Positions 47,680 through 56,719 are shown, counted from the first letter of the stretch. The stretch is DNA of 64,000 nucleotides from Gaiella occulta (GCF_003351045.1 NZ_QQZY01000005.1:62001-126000); one strand, 5' to 3'. A program made the numbers and translations. Notes: a model not told the origin generated them from the letters alone.

Positions 47680-47930
47680 GGGTCGTCGGCATCGCGCTCG
47701 TGTACGTCTGGCGCTACAGCTTCGGTCTGCTGACGCCGTCCGGCACCTGCAAGTACCACCCGAGCTGCTCGCAGTACGCAATCGATGCGTTCCGGGCCCA
47801 CGGGCTGGCCAGGGGAGCCGTGCTCGCCGGCTGGCGCGTCCTGCGCTGCAACCCGTGGAGCCACGGCGGCGTGGACTACGCGGAGCACGCGAAGCTCTTC
47901 GAGCGGCGCGCGCGACGGAGGCACGCGTGA
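47676..47930 (+). CDS. yidD: Membrane protein insertion efficiency factor YidD
   Basis: 84 residues of the UPF0161/DUF37 family, with Cys-containing signature TPSGTCKYHPSCSQYAI and RVLRCNPWSHGG. It has an N-terminal amphipathic helix, and aids membrane insertion with YidC. ATG 47676 overlaps rnpA (ATGA) and its stop overlaps yidC (GTGA). Confidence 0.95.
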   Translation: MRVVGIALVYVWRYSFGLLTPSGTCKYHPSCSQYAIDAFRAHGLARGAVLAGWRVLRCNPWSHGGVDYAEHAKLFERRARRRHA

Positions 47931-48769
47931 GGCTGCTCGCCATCACGAGCCCGCTGCGGCCGCTCGAGAACGCTCTCCAGGACGTCCTCGTATGGCTTCA
48001 CCAGACGGTCGGCTTCTCGTGGGCGTGGTCGATCATCGCGCTGACCGTGATCGTGCGCGTCCTGCTCGTGCCGATCACGGTGCGGCAGATCCATTCGATG
48101 CAGAACCTGCAGGCGCACGCGCCCGAGATGAAGGCGATCCAGCAGAAGTGGAAGCACGACAAGCAGCGGCAGAACGAGGAGCTGATGAAGTTCTACCGGG
48201 AGAACAAGATCAACCCGGCCGCCTCGTGTCTCCCTATCGTTCTCCAGATCCCGATCTTCATCTCGCTCTTCTACGTTCTGCGCCAGTTCGACGAGCGCGT
48301 GCTGCCGACCTACGGCGGCTCGGTCGACTGGCTCGGTCTCGTCAACATCACCGACCCCGTCAAGCACGGCTGGGGACCGCTGCTGCTCGTCATCTACGTG
48401 GCGAGCCAGCTGTCGTCCTCGTACTTCATGTCGACGACGATGCAGGGCGCGCAGCGCGTCCTGCTGATGGCACTGCCCATCGTCTTCGTCCCGTTCCTGA
48501 TCAGCTTCCCGTCGGGCCTCATGCTCTACTGGCTCACGACCAACCTGTGGACGACGGGGCAGGGTCTCGTCACGCGGCGGCTCATGCCGAAGCCGTCGCC
48601 GCCCGAGAAGCGCACGTCGCGCGCGCCCGCCAAGGACGATCCCGCCCCGGCCGCGAGCGGCGGCGCCGACGGCAAGGAGCAGCCCGGTCGGGCCGTCACG
48701 GCCGCGGGCCGACGTGTTGCCGGCCCGCCCCGGAGGGTCAAGCGCAAGCGCGGGGGCCCGCGCCGGTGA
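47927..48769 (+). CDS. yidC: Membrane protein insertase YidC
   Basis: 280 residues, short Gram-positive type. Helices at about 8-50, 110-128 (PIVLQIPIFISLFYVLRQF), 155-175 and 187-215 (VFVPFLISFPSGLMLYWLTTN). The hydrophilic groove Arg lies in VIVRVLLVPIT. The C-terminal tail is basic and Ala/Lys/Pro-rich, which can bind ribosomes. GTG 47927 overlaps yidD, and its stop overlaps jag (GTGA). Confidence 0.95.
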   Translation: MRLLAITSPLRPLENALQDVLVWLHQTVGFSWAWSIIALTVIVRVLLVPITVRQIHSMQNLQAHAPEMKAIQQKWKHDKQRQNEELMKFYRENKINPAASCLPIVLQIPIFISLFYVLRQFDERVLPTYGGSVDWLGLVNITDPVKHGWGPLLLVIYVASQLSSSYFMSTTMQGAQRVLLMALPIVFVPFLISFPSGLMLYWLTTNLWTTGQGLVTRRLMPKPSPPEKRTSRAPAKDDPAPAASGGADGKEQPGRAVTAAGRRVAGPPRRVKRKRGGPRR

Positions 48770-49479
48770 GCGACGAGGTCTCCGTCGAGGCCTCGGGCGA
48801 GACCGTCGGCGAGGCGAAGTGGGCCGCCGTACGCGAGCTCGAGCGGCTCCTGCCAGACCTCGATCGCGACTCCGTGCGCTTCCAGGTCGTCAGCGAGGGC
48901 GAGCGCGGACTGCTCGGCGTCGGCTACGTGCCCGCCCGCGTCGTCGCCACGGCCGAGCGTCCTCCCGCCGCGCCTCCCGGCCACCCTGCTGCGGCACAGG
49001 CGGGCCACGAGGGGGAGGCGGGCCAGGGAGCCCAGGTGCGCGAGCTGCTCGAGCGCGCGGCCGCCGTTGTGGGCGCGGCCGCAACGGTCGAGATCGACGA
49101 GGGGGACGACGAGATCGTGGCCACCCTCGTCGGCGCCGACCTCGGCGTGCTCATCGGCCGGCACGGCCAGACGATCGACGCCCTGCAGTACCTCGCCAAC
49201 GCCATCGGCCACCGCGCGTACGGCGACGAGCGGCTGCCGGTCGTCGTCGACGCGGCAGGCTACCGCGCCCGCCGCAGCGCCACCCTCGAGCAGCTCGCGC
49301 GCCGCAGCGCCGAGCGGGCCTGCGCGACCGGCGCGCGCGTCGAGCTCGAGCCGATGACCGCCGTCGAGCGCAAGATCGTGCACGAGCTGCTGAAGGACGA
49401 TCCCGAGGTCGAGACGGCCAGCGAGGGTACCGAGCCCAACCGCTTCGTCGTGATCCTCCCGCGCCGCTCCGCGGACTGA
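48766..49479 (+). CDS. jag: RNA-binding protein Jag/KhpB
   Basis: 237 residues with the Jag N-domain (about 1-60, ending GERGLLGVGYVPARV), an Ala/Pro linker, a KH domain (about 90-160; LIGRHGQTIDALQYLANAI, where RHGQ replaces the GxxG pattern of the usual KGQTI motif) and a C-terminal R3H domain (ERKIVHELLKDD). RNA-binding regulator linked to cell division and wall growth in Gram-positive bacteria. Overlaps yidC. Confidence 0.93.
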   Translation: MSDEVSVEASGETVGEAKWAAVRELERLLPDLDRDSVRFQVVSEGERGLLGVGYVPARVVATAERPPAAPPGHPAAAQAGHEGEAGQGAQVRELLERAAAVVGAAATVEIDEGDDEIVATLVGADLGVLIGRHGQTIDALQYLANAIGHRAYGDERLPVVVDAAGYRARRSATLEQLARRSAERACATGARVELEPMTAVERKIVHELLKDDPEVETASEGTEPNRFVVILPRRSAD

Positions 49480-49497
49480 CGCCGCCCTCCCTCGGCC

Positions 49498-50097
49498 GTG
49501 CCCACGGACCTGCTCGAGCGCTGGCTCGCCGCTCTCGTCGCGACACCCGGACTGACGGCGTTGCGCGACTCGACGGCCGCCCGGCGTGTGCTGCTCGACG
49601 ACGCGCTGCGCGGCGTCGAGCTCGTGGCCGCCGAGAGCGGACCGATCGTCGACGTCGGCTCGGGCGGCGGCACCCCGGGCATCCCCCTTGCCGTCTCGCT
49701 TCCCGAGCGGACGACGACGCTGCTCGAGGCGGAGCGCCGCAAGTGCGACTTCCTCGAGCGCTGGACGGAGGAGCTGCCGAACCTGCGTGTCGTCTGGGGG
49801 CGTGCCGAGGAGCAGCCGCTCGAGACGTACGGCGTCGCCCTCGCCAAGGCGCTTGCCCATCCATGCACCGCCGCCGAGTGGTGCCTTCCCCTCGTGCGCG
49901 AGGGTGGTGCCGCGCTGCTCTGGGTCGGCCCGAGCGCCGATCCGTGTGCGGTGGAGGCGATTGCGCCGCGGCTGGCGGCGCGGCTCGAGGCGGCGCCCGC
50001 GGGATTCATGCTCCTGCGCAAGACAGGCCCGACGCCCTCGGGGTTCCCGCGCCGCCCCGGAACGGCGAAGAAGCGACCGCTCACACCGGGCAGCTAG
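49498..50097 (+). CDS. rsmG: 16S rRNA (guanine527-N7)-methyltransferase
   Basis: 199 residues; methylates G527 of 16S rRNA. SAM-binding motif VDVGSGGGTPGIPLAVSLP and LLEAERRKCDFLERW are intact; RAEEQP and ALAKALAHP follow. Slightly shorter than E. coli RsmG, mainly at the N-terminus. GTG 49498, 18 bases after jag. Loss of this gene gives low-level streptomycin resistance in other bacteria. Confidence 0.92.
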   Translation: MPTDLLERWLAALVATPGLTALRDSTAARRVLLDDALRGVELVAAESGPIVDVGSGGGTPGIPLAVSLPERTTTLLEAERRKCDFLERWTEELPNLRVVWGRAEEQPLETYGVALAKALAHPCTAAEWCLPLVREGGAALLWVGPSADPCAVEAIAPRLAARLEAAPAGFMLLRKTGPTPSGFPRRPGTAKKRPLTPGS

Positions 50098-50135
50098 CAC
50101 CCTCTCGCGCGGAGTGTCGCGTCCGCCGCCGCGGC

Positions 50136-50141
50136 TAGCCT
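50136..50141 (+). promoter_or_regulatory. Putative -10 element of parA-parB (leaderless)
   Basis: TAGCCT exactly 6 bases before the parA GTG. Confidence 0.5.
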
Positions 50142-50147
50142 GGACGC

Positions 50148-50906
50148 GTGCCCGCCCGCATCTACGCGCTCGCAAACCAGAAGGGCGGCGTCGGCAAGAC
50201 GACGACCGCCGTCAACCTCGCCGCCTGTCTCGCCGAGGCGGGAGAGCGCTGCCTGCTCGTCGACCTCGACCCGCAGGCCAACGCCACTTCGGGTCTCGGC
50301 CAGCGCGCGAACGGGCATTCCACGCACGACCTGCTCGACGGGGCGCCGTTGCGGGAGCTTGCGAGACCGACCGGCTTCCCCAATCTCGACATCGTCCCCT
50401 CGAAGCCCGACCTCGCCGCCGCCGCGGTGCAGCTCTCGACGCGCGCGGGAGGCGAGCGCTACCTCGCCGACGCGTTGGCGGGCGCGGCCACGGACGGCTA
50501 CGGCTACGTCTTCCTCGACTGCCCTCCCGCCTTCGGCCCGCTCACCGTCAACGCCCTCGCCGCGGCCGACCGCGTGATCGTCCCGGTGCAGGCGGAGTAC
50601 TACGCACTCGAGGGGCTGTCCCAGCTGCTCGGCTCGATCAACCTCGTGAAGGCGCGCCTGAACCCCGGCCTCGCCGTCGCGGGCATCCTGCTGACGATGG
50701 TCGACGGCCGCACGCGCCTCGCGGCGGATGTGGAGGAGGAGCTGCGACGCCACTTCGGCGACCTCGTCTTCACGACGTCCGTGCCCCGCTCGGTGCGCCT
50801 CGCGGAGGCGCCGAGCCACGGGCTCCCTGCGATCGCCTACGACCGCCGCTCATCCGGCGCGCAGGCCTACTGGAAGGTGGCGATGGAGCTTGTCGACCGT
50901 TCCTGA
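50148..50906 (+). CDS. parA: Chromosome partitioning ATPase ParA/Soj
   Basis: 252 residues. Deviant Walker A KGGVGKTTTAVNLAACL (about residues 9-25), Walker A' VDLDPQANATSGLG, and LDCPPAFGPLTVNAL. It lacks the long N-terminal HTH of plasmid ParA, so it is the chromosomal Soj type. Moves origin regions together with ParB. GTG 50148; the end overlaps parB by 17 bases. Confidence 0.95.
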   Translation: MPARIYALANQKGGVGKTTTAVNLAACLAEAGERCLLVDLDPQANATSGLGQRANGHSTHDLLDGAPLRELARPTGFPNLDIVPSKPDLAAAAVQLSTRAGGERYLADALAGAATDGYGYVFLDCPPAFGPLTVNALAAADRVIVPVQAEYYALEGLSQLLGSINLVKARLNPGLAVAGILLTMVDGRTRLAADVEEELRRHFGDLVFTTSVPRSVRLAEAPSHGLPAIAYDRRSSGAQAYWKVAMELVDRS

Positions 50907-51729
50907 ATCTCCGCGGCGAGGCCTCGGCCGCGGCCTCGAGGTGCTGATCGGCGGGGCCGGCGAGTCCGAGCTGCTGCACCTGCCGGTGGAGGCGGTGCAC
51001 GCGAACCCGCGCCAGCCGCGCCGTCGCTTCGAGCCCGAGGCGACGGCGGGCCTCGCCGCGTCGATACGCCACCAGGGCGTGCTGCAACCGGTCGTCGTGC
51101 GCCCGCGCGCCGAGGGCGGCTACGAGCTGATCGCGGGCGAGCGCCGCTGGCGTGCCGCCCGGGAGGCGGGCGTGCCGACGATCCCGGCCGTCGTGCGCCA
51201 CGCCGACGACCGCGACACGCTGCTGCTCGGGCTCGTCGAGAACGTCGCCCGCGAGAACCTCTCGCCGGTCGAGGAGGCGCGCGCCTACGCCTCCCTGATC
51301 GACGAGTTCGAGCTCTCGCTGACCGAGGTCGCGGAGCGCGTCGGCCGCTCCAAGCCCGCCGTCTCCAACCGCGTGCGCCTGCTCGAGCTGCCCGAGGAGG
51401 TGCTCTGGATGCTCGTGCGCGGCGAGCTCAGCGAGGGGCACGCCCGAGCCGTGCTCGCGCTGCCGGATGACGACGCCCGCCTGCGGCTCGCAAAGCGGAT
51501 CGCCCGCGAGGGGATGACCGTCCGCGCCGCGGAGAAGGCGGCGCAGGAAGGCGGGGCACGCCGCAGGCGCACCGCCACGGCGGTCGACCCGGCGCTCGCC
51601 GAGCGCGCGCGCGCCGCCGCCGAGCGTCTCACCGGTCTTCCCGCCCGTGTCGCTGCCGGCAGGCTCGAGATCCGCTTCGACGACGAGACCCGTCTCGCGG
51701 AGCTCGTGGAGGCGCTCGAGTCGCTGTAG
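50890..51729 (+). CDS. parB: Chromosome partitioning protein ParB/Spo0J
   Basis: 279 residues. N-terminal RRGLGRGLEVLIG (the ParA-contact motif), then LHLPVEAVHANPRQPRRRF, CTPase motifs GYELIAGERRWRAA and LVENVARENLSPVEEA, the HTH AERVGRSKPAVSNRVRLL and a C-terminal dimer domain. The start is TTG 50890: the only start codon near the conserved N-terminus. No parS site was found in the window by eye. Confidence 0.94.
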   Translation: MSTVPESPRRGLGRGLEVLIGGAGESELLHLPVEAVHANPRQPRRRFEPEATAGLAASIRHQGVLQPVVVRPRAEGGYELIAGERRWRAAREAGVPTIPAVVRHADDRDTLLLGLVENVARENLSPVEEARAYASLIDEFELSLTEVAERVGRSKPAVSNRVRLLELPEEVLWMLVRGELSEGHARAVLALPDDDARLRLAKRIAREGMTVRAAEKAAQEGGARRRRTATAVDPALAERARAAAERLTGLPARVAAGRLEIRFDDETRLAELVEALESL

Positions 51730-51767
51730 AGGCCGGCTCGCCCGCCGGTCCGGGCATGCGTGTCCGG

Positions 51768-51773
51768 TACACT
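51768..51773 (+). promoter_or_regulatory. Putative -10 element of tRNA-Ile
   Basis: TACACT 12 bases before the mature 5' end of the tRNA; -35 not evident. Confidence 0.4.
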
Positions 51774-51785
51774 CGCGGACCGCGC

Positions 51786-51859
<74 letters not shown>

Positions 51860-51864
51860 TCCCT

Positions 51865-51890
51865 GAAACCCCTGCTCGAGCGGGAGTTTC
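51865..51890 (+). terminator. Hairpin after tRNA-Ile
   Basis: GAAAC...GTTTC plus the inner CCTGCTCGAGCGGG form a nearly perfect 13 bp stem (one mismatch, one G-T) over 26 bases. Likely terminator of the tRNA transcript. Confidence 0.5.
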
Positions 51891-51909
51891 GTCACCGCTT
51901 CGCGCGGGC

Positions 51910-51915
51910 TACACT
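51910..51915 (+). promoter_or_regulatory. Putative -10 element of the bifunctional nuclease gene
   Basis: TACACT 13 bases before the ATG at 51929. TTTCGT at 51887, 17 bases upstream, is a poor -35. Confidence 0.35.
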
Positions 51916-51928
51916 GGCCGTAGGGCCC

Positions 51929-52462
51929 ATGCGGGAGATGACTGTCTACGGCGTGAGCTTCGACCTGATCGGCAAGCAGCCGATCGTGCTCCTGAAGACG
52001 CAGGACGGCAACACCTTCCTGCCGATCTGGATCGGCCAGCCGGAAGCGGCCGCGATTCTCGCCAAGCTCCAGGGCAGCGACCCGCCGCGGCCGATGACGC
52101 ACGACCTCGCCGCCACGATCGTCACCTCGCTCGACGCGGAGATCCGCCGGGTCACCGTCACCGAGCTACGGGAGAACACCTTCCACGCGCGCATCACGCT
52201 CGTCCAGGGAGGCGCCGAGATCGACATCGACTCGCGCACCTCCGACGCGATCGCTCTCGCGCTGCGCGCGGACGCGAAGATCTTCGCCGCAGACGAGGTG
52301 ATCGAGGAGTCGGGCGTCGAGTTCGAAGGTGACGAGGGCGAGGCGTCGCGGCACCTGACCGGCCACGACTCGCTCGCCGACCTCGACCCCGCCGAGTTCC
52401 GGCGCTTCCTCGACACGGTCACCCCGGAGGACTTCGCCACCGGGACGGACGAGGAGGAGTAG
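51929..52462 (+). CDS. Bifunctional nuclease (BFN, DUF151) family protein
   Basis: 177 residues. DUF151 signature: LPIWIGQPEAAAI, RPMTHDLAATIV, DSRTSDAIALALRADAKIFAADEV. The family includes the plant BFN nucleases and is widespread in actinobacteria; the bacterial role is not settled. The C-terminal 40 residues are acidic (TVTPEDFATGTDEEE). ATG 51929 downstream of tRNA-Ile. Confidence 0.88.
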   Translation: MREMTVYGVSFDLIGKQPIVLLKTQDGNTFLPIWIGQPEAAAILAKLQGSDPPRPMTHDLAATIVTSLDAEIRRVTVTELRENTFHARITLVQGGAEIDIDSRTSDAIALALRADAKIFAADEVIEESGVEFEGDEGEASRHLTGHDSLADLDPAEFRRFLDTVTPEDFATGTDEEE

Positions 52463-52468
52463 GCCGGC

Positions 52469-52732
52469 TCAGGCGCCGAGCTCGCGCTTCGTCAGCTCGA
52501 GCAGCGCCGTCACGAGGCGGTCGACCCCGCCGGGCGAAAGTGGGCCGGCGTTCGCCGAGGCGAGCCGTTCGCGCAGCCGGCGCTCGCGATCCGGGTCGAC
52601 GACGTCGAGGCCGAGCTCGGCCTTCAACTGCCACAGCTCGGCCACGAGCTCGAGCCGGCGGTTGACGAGCGCGATCACCCTCTCGTCGTTCTCGGCGATC
52701 TGCCGCCGGATCTCGTCGAAGCGGTCGCTCAC
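52469..52732 (-). CDS. Chorismate mutase (AroQ type)
   Basis: 87 residues, monofunctional length. AroQ helix 1 with FDEIRRQIAENDERVIALVNRR, LVAELWQLK (active-site Lys) and DPDRERRL (Arg-Glu of helix 2). It converts chorismate to prephenate on the way to Phe and Tyr. The GTG start overlaps the CPBP protease stop (GTGA), so it is the distal gene of a CPBP-led unit; no other aromatic genes are near. Confidence 0.82.
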   Translation of the reverse strand: MSDRFDEIRRQIAENDERVIALVNRRLELVAELWQLKAELGLDVVDPDRERRLRERLASANAGPLSPGGVDRLVTALLELTKRELGA

Positions 52733-53412
52733 AGCGAGACCGCCGCGATGAGAGCGGTGCCGTTGAAGATCCCGTGCAGGATCATCGCCGGGTAGACGCT
52801 GCCCGTGCGCCAGCGCAGCCAGCCCAGGATGACCCCGAACAGGGACAGCACCGGCAGCGCGACGACGAGGCCGTGGGCGAGGCCGAAGGCGAGGCCGGTG
52901 ACTGCGACCGCCGGCACGGGGCCGAGGAACGCCGACACGAGGCCGAACCCGACCCCGCGGAAGAGCACCTCCTCGACGAGCGGCGCCGCGAGCGCGACGA
53001 CGAGGAAGTTCGCGACGAACGGCGCGGCACGGCTGCCGTCCCAGCCGTCGGGAACGAGCCCCTGCTCCTTGCCGGCCTCGAGAGCGAAGTTGAGCACCCA
53101 GCCTGCGGCCCAGATCGCAACCAGCGCGAGGACGACGAGGCCGGCGGCGCGTCCCCACGAGGACGGGCGCAGCAGCCCGGGCAGCTCGCGCCCGAGGCCG
53201 CGCCCGATGAGCCACGCCGCCCCGAGCATGACGGCGTACTGGACGGCTCCGCCCACCGCCGTCGACCAGCGGTAGAGGAGGTCGTCGGGGGGGTCTCCGC
53301 CGGCGAACCGCGACGCGTAGCCGAGCGCGACGAGCGCGCCGACGAGGCCGGACCATGCGACCAGGCGCCCGGCCAGGCGGCGTGCCGGCGTGCCGGCGAC
53401 CGCTCCGCTCAC
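52729..53412 (-). CDS. CPBP-family intramembrane protease (CAAX protease/bacteriocin-processing type)
   Basis: 227 residues with about seven helices. The CPBP catalytic motifs are LVEEVLFRG (EExxxR), FGLAHGLVV (FxxxH) and LHGIFNGTAL (HxxxN), all intact. The substrate is unknown; relatives in eukaryotes cleave CAAX proteins, while bacterial ones include immunity proteins. The start GTG 53412 follows the stop of the mannosyltransferase gene by 13 bases; the upstream GTG at 53463 would overlap it. Confidence 0.85.
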   Translation of the reverse strand: MSGAVAGTPARRLAGRLVAWSGLVGALVALGYASRFAGGDPPDDLLYRWSTAVGGAVQYAVMLGAAWLIGRGLGRELPGLLRPSSWGRAAGLVVLALVAIWAAGWVLNFALEAGKEQGLVPDGWDGSRAAPFVANFLVVALAAPLVEEVLFRGVGFGLVSAFLGPVPAVAVTGLAFGLAHGLVVALPVLSLFGVILGWLRWRTGSVYPAMILHGIFNGTALIAAVSL

Positions 53413-53425
53413 GGGCGGCTCCGTC

Positions 53426-54541
53426 TCATGCGACCCAGTACCACAGGGCCCATCTGACCACATAGAAGGCGAGCCCTGCGGCGAGGACCGCCGCCGTCAC
53501 GAGCCGCGAACGGCGGGAGCGGGTCAGGTGGGCGAGCGCCATGAACGCGGGGAAGACGACGACCGCGAAGCGCTGCAGCGACAGCAGCGGCACCCGGTCG
53601 GAGACGAAGCTGAGCGGAAGGGCGACGCTGACAAGCGCGTAGAGGCCGTACGGCGCACCGAATCGCCGCCACGCGACGACGCCGAGCGCCACGAGGGCGA
53701 AGGCGAGCGAGAGGTCGCGGAGCTCTACCGCCTCTACCGCCGCCGCGATGCCGCCGACGGGACCGGCGGGCGAGAGCCTCCTCTCCCACACGACCTGCTG
53801 GGCGTCGACGAACGCCAGCGGCCGGCCGATCCACAGGCCGAGGACGAGCGGATAGAGCCCGAACAGGAGCGGCGCGACCGCGATCGCGGCGAGCGCGCGC
53901 CGCCGCCGCCCGGAGCGCCACGCGAACACCACGAGCGCAGGCAGCAGGGCGACGCCCGCCGAGCGTGTCAGGAGCGCGAGCCCCGCGGCGACGCCGGCGT
54001 ACGCGAAGCGACCGCGCTCCGCCGCGAGGAACGACGCAACCGCGAGGAGCAGGAAGAGAGACTCGCTGTAGACGGCGCCGAGGAAGAACGAGGTCGGGAA
54101 GACGGCGAGGTAGACGAGCATCCAGCGGGCCCCGTCGCCGCCGAGCAGCGGCGCGGCGAGCCGGTAGAGGGCCGCGAAGGCGGCGGCACCCGCCGCGAGC
54201 GACACGAGCAGCCCGGCGAGCACGTAGTGGTCGAGCAGGACGCGGCCGAGAGCGCCTGTCAGCAGCGGGTAGAGGGGGAAGAACGCCGGCGTGCTCGACG
54301 GCCACGAATAGCCGCGCTCGGCGATCCTGAGGAACCAGTCGCTGTCCCAGCGTGCCCACACGTCGACGGCGCGGCCGAGCTCGTGCAGGCGGGGACTGTC
54401 CCAGCGCCCCCGCTGCGGGTTGAGCGAGCCGTCGAGGAGCGCGAGGGCAGCGAGGGCGACGGCCCAGATCGCGAGGCGGCTCCAGAGGAAGAGGCGCAGC
54501 GCGGCAGCAGGCGAGCGCCGGTCGTCGTCCACGCGGCTCAC
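53426..54541 (-). CDS. GT-C glycosyltransferase, PIG-V mannosyltransferase-like
   Basis: About 371 residues, multi-spanning (10 or more hydrophobic segments). The motif RWDSDWFLRIAERGYSW and FFPLYPLLTGALG after the first helix are the PIG-V/GT-C signature; the Asp in WDSDW is the likely catalytic residue. It probably uses a polyprenol-phosphate mannose donor, as made by the enzyme at 20.5 kb. Start unclear: GTG 54541 is listed; ATG 54598 and ATG 54607 are possible. Confidence 0.75.
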   Translation of the reverse strand: MSRVDDDRRSPAAALRLFLWSRLAIWAVALAALALLDGSLNPQRGRWDSPRLHELGRAVDVWARWDSDWFLRIAERGYSWPSSTPAFFPLYPLLTGALGRVLLDHYVLAGLLVSLAAGAAAFAALYRLAAPLLGGDGARWMLVYLAVFPTSFFLGAVYSESLFLLLAVASFLAAERGRFAYAGVAAGLALLTRSAGVALLPALVVFAWRSGRRRRALAAIAVAPLLFGLYPLVLGLWIGRPLAFVDAQQVVWERRLSPAGPVGGIAAAVEAVELRDLSLAFALVALGVVAWRRFGAPYGLYALVSVALPLSFVSDRVPLLSLQRFAVVVFPAFMALAHLTRSRRSRLVTAAVLAAGLAFYVVRWALWYWVA

Positions 54542-54601
54542 GATAACCCGAAGGGCGAGCGGCGCTCCGGCGCGGGCCGCGAGGGCGCGGACGACCATGG
54601 C

Positions 54602-54607
54602 TACCAT
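54602..54607 (+). promoter_or_regulatory. Putative -10 element of the class A PBP gene (leaderless)
   Basis: TACCAT exactly 6 bases before the ATG at 54614. Confidence 0.45.
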
Positions 54608-54613
54608 CGCCCC

Positions 54614-56719
54614 ATGACACCGCCTCGCCGCGGCGCGCACAGGCGCGACGCCGGGCCCGACCTGCCGCCGCGCGCCCGTCGCCGTCGCCGTCGCCGCAGA
54701 CCGCTGCTCGTCGGCGTGCTCGCGCTCGCGGGCGTGCTCGCCGCCGCCGCCGTGGCTGCGGGCGCGGGTGTCTACGTGTTCGGCTCCTCCTGCGACCTCG
54801 ACGCGCTGCGCGAGGCGCGCATCGGCCAGAACTCGTTCGTCTATGCCGCCGACGGCTCGCTTCTCGGGTCGATCCCCGCCGAGCGCAACCGCCAGGTCGT
54901 TCCCCTCACGCGCATCAGCCCCTGGATCCCGAAGGCGACGGTCGCGATCGAGGACAGGCGTTTCTACGAGCATGGCGGCATCGACCCCCAGGGCATCGCG
55001 CGTGCGGTGTGGGCGGACGTGCGAGCGCGCAGGGTCGTGCAGGGGGGGTCGACGATCACGCAGCAGCTCGTCCGCAACCTCTACATCTCGAACGAGCGCA
55101 CCGTGCAGCGCAAGCTCAAGGAGGCGTGCCTCGCGCTGAAGCTGAACGACGCCTGGCCGAAGCAGCGCATTCTCGCGTCGTACCTCAACCAGGTCTACTA
55201 CGGCAACCTCGCCTACGGCATCGAGGCTGCGTCGCAGACGTACTTCTCGAAGCCGTCGCGATCGCTCAACCTGCGCGAGGCGGCCCTGCTCGCGGGGATG
55301 ACGCAGGCGCCGTCGGCGTACGACCCGTTCGCCGAGCCGGGCAGGGCGCTCGCGCGGCGCGACGAGGTGCTGCGCGCGATGCGGGAGCAGGGCGTGATCG
55401 ACGAGCAGCAGTACCGGTGGGCACGGCGCGCGCGCGACCTCGGCCTGCGCCCGGGCCGGCTCTACAAGGAGATCCGAGAGCCGTACTTCTTCGCCTACGT
55501 CCGCGACCGGCTGATCCGCGCCTACGGCACGGAGACGGTGCGCTCCGGCGGGCTCACGGTCTACACGACGATCGTGCCGCGTTGGCAGAGGGCCGCCCGG
55601 GATGCGATCCGCGCAACGCTCACCGAGCCGACCGATCCCGCCGCCGCCGTGATCTCGATCGACCCGGCAACGGGGGCGATCCGTGCGATGACCGCCGTCG
55701 TCCCGGGCCGGCGCGACAACCAGTTCAACCTGCTCTCCCAGGCCCGTCGCCAGCCGGGCTCGACGTTCAAGACCTTCGTCCTCACGGCCGCCGTCGAGCA
55801 GGGCATCGACCCGGATACGAGCTACTACGTCTCCGCGCCGTTCACGTACAGGCCGGTCGGGGACGGCAACTGCGACGACGGCAGCTGGTGGTGCGTGAAG
55901 ACGTACGACTCGCGCTACGCCGGCTGGATCTCCATCACGAGGGCGACGCTGCGCTCGGACAACAGCGTCTACGCCCAGCTCACCCTGGACGTGGGGCCCG
56001 AGCGCATCGCGGCGGTGGCGCGCAAGATGGGCGTGCGCACGCCGCTCGACGTGAACGGGAGCTATTTCCCGTCGATGGGCCTCGGCTCGATCGCCGTCTC
56101 GCCCCTCGACATGGCTTCGGCGTACGCGACGCTCGCGGCCGGCGGCATCTACTCCGAGCCGATGGCGATCCGGCGGGTCGTGCTCGCGGACGGCAGCGAC
56201 GACACCGAGACCGGTTGGGGCACGCCGAAGCGCACGCGGGTGTTGTCCGACGGCGTCGCGGCGGAGGTGACGCGCATCCTCGAGGACAACGTCAGCTACG
56301 GCACCGGCACCCGCGCCGCCTTCGGCCGGCCGGCCGCCGGCAAGACCGGGACGACCGACAGGCACGCCGACGCATGGTTCGTCGGCTACACGCCGGATCT
56401 GGCGACCGCCGTCTGGATGGGCTACCAGGCGGGCGAGATCCCGATGGAGAACGTGCACGGGATCGCCGTCGCGGGCGGCACCTTCCCCGCGCAGATCTGG
56501 CGCCTGATGATGGAGCGCACGATCGGCCTGCGCCCCGTGCGCGACTTCCCGGCAGCGAAGACGCTCCCCGAATTCAAGCCCTTCCAGCGGGGAAAGTGGG
56601 CGCTCGCCTCCGATCCGTACGCGGCAGCGGCGACGACGGACAGCGCGACGGCCACGACGGCCGAGCCGGGATCCACCACGACGGCGCCGGCTGCGAACGA
56701 GACGACGCCCCGACCGTGA
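54614..56719 (+). CDS. Class A penicillin-binding protein (bifunctional transglycosylase/transpeptidase)
   Basis: 701 residues. An Arg-rich cytoplasmic N-terminus (RARRRRRRRRP) precedes the membrane anchor (about 37-56). GT51 domain with EDRRFYEHGGIDPQGIARA and GGSTITQQLVRN; transpeptidase domain with GSTFK (Ser nucleophile and Lys), SDN and KTG. The C-terminal tail is Thr/Ala-rich and disordered. Polymerises and cross-links peptidoglycan. The stop overlaps the GT-C gene (GTGA), so both are cotranslated. Confidence 0.95.
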   Translation: MTPPRRGAHRRDAGPDLPPRARRRRRRRRPLLVGVLALAGVLAAAAVAAGAGVYVFGSSCDLDALREARIGQNSFVYAADGSLLGSIPAERNRQVVPLTRISPWIPKATVAIEDRRFYEHGGIDPQGIARAVWADVRARRVVQGGSTITQQLVRNLYISNERTVQRKLKEACLALKLNDAWPKQRILASYLNQVYYGNLAYGIEAASQTYFSKPSRSLNLREAALLAGMTQAPSAYDPFAEPGRALARRDEVLRAMREQGVIDEQQYRWARRARDLGLRPGRLYKEIREPYFFAYVRDRLIRAYGTETVRSGGLTVYTTIVPRWQRAARDAIRATLTEPTDPAAAVISIDPATGAIRAMTAVVPGRRDNQFNLLSQARRQPGSTFKTFVLTAAVEQGIDPDTSYYVSAPFTYRPVGDGNCDDGSWWCVKTYDSRYAGWISITRATLRSDNSVYAQLTLDVGPERIAAVARKMGVRTPLDVNGSYFPSMGLGSIAVSPLDMASAYATLAAGGIYSEPMAIRRVVLADGSDDTETGWGTPKRTRVLSDGVAAEVTRILEDNVSYGTGTRAAFGRPAAGKTGTTDRHADAWFVGYTPDLATAVWMGYQAGEIPMENVHGIAVAGGTFPAQIWRLMMERTIGLRPVRDFPAAKTLPEFKPFQRGKWALASDPYAAAATTDSATATTAEPGSTTTAPAANETTPRP

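Noticed and set aside
53390-54613. N-terminal extension of the PBP frame back to 53390
   Set aside because: It runs antisense to the PIG-V-like gene, is highly charged and low-complexity, and the ATG at 54614 has a -10 box at the usual spacing.
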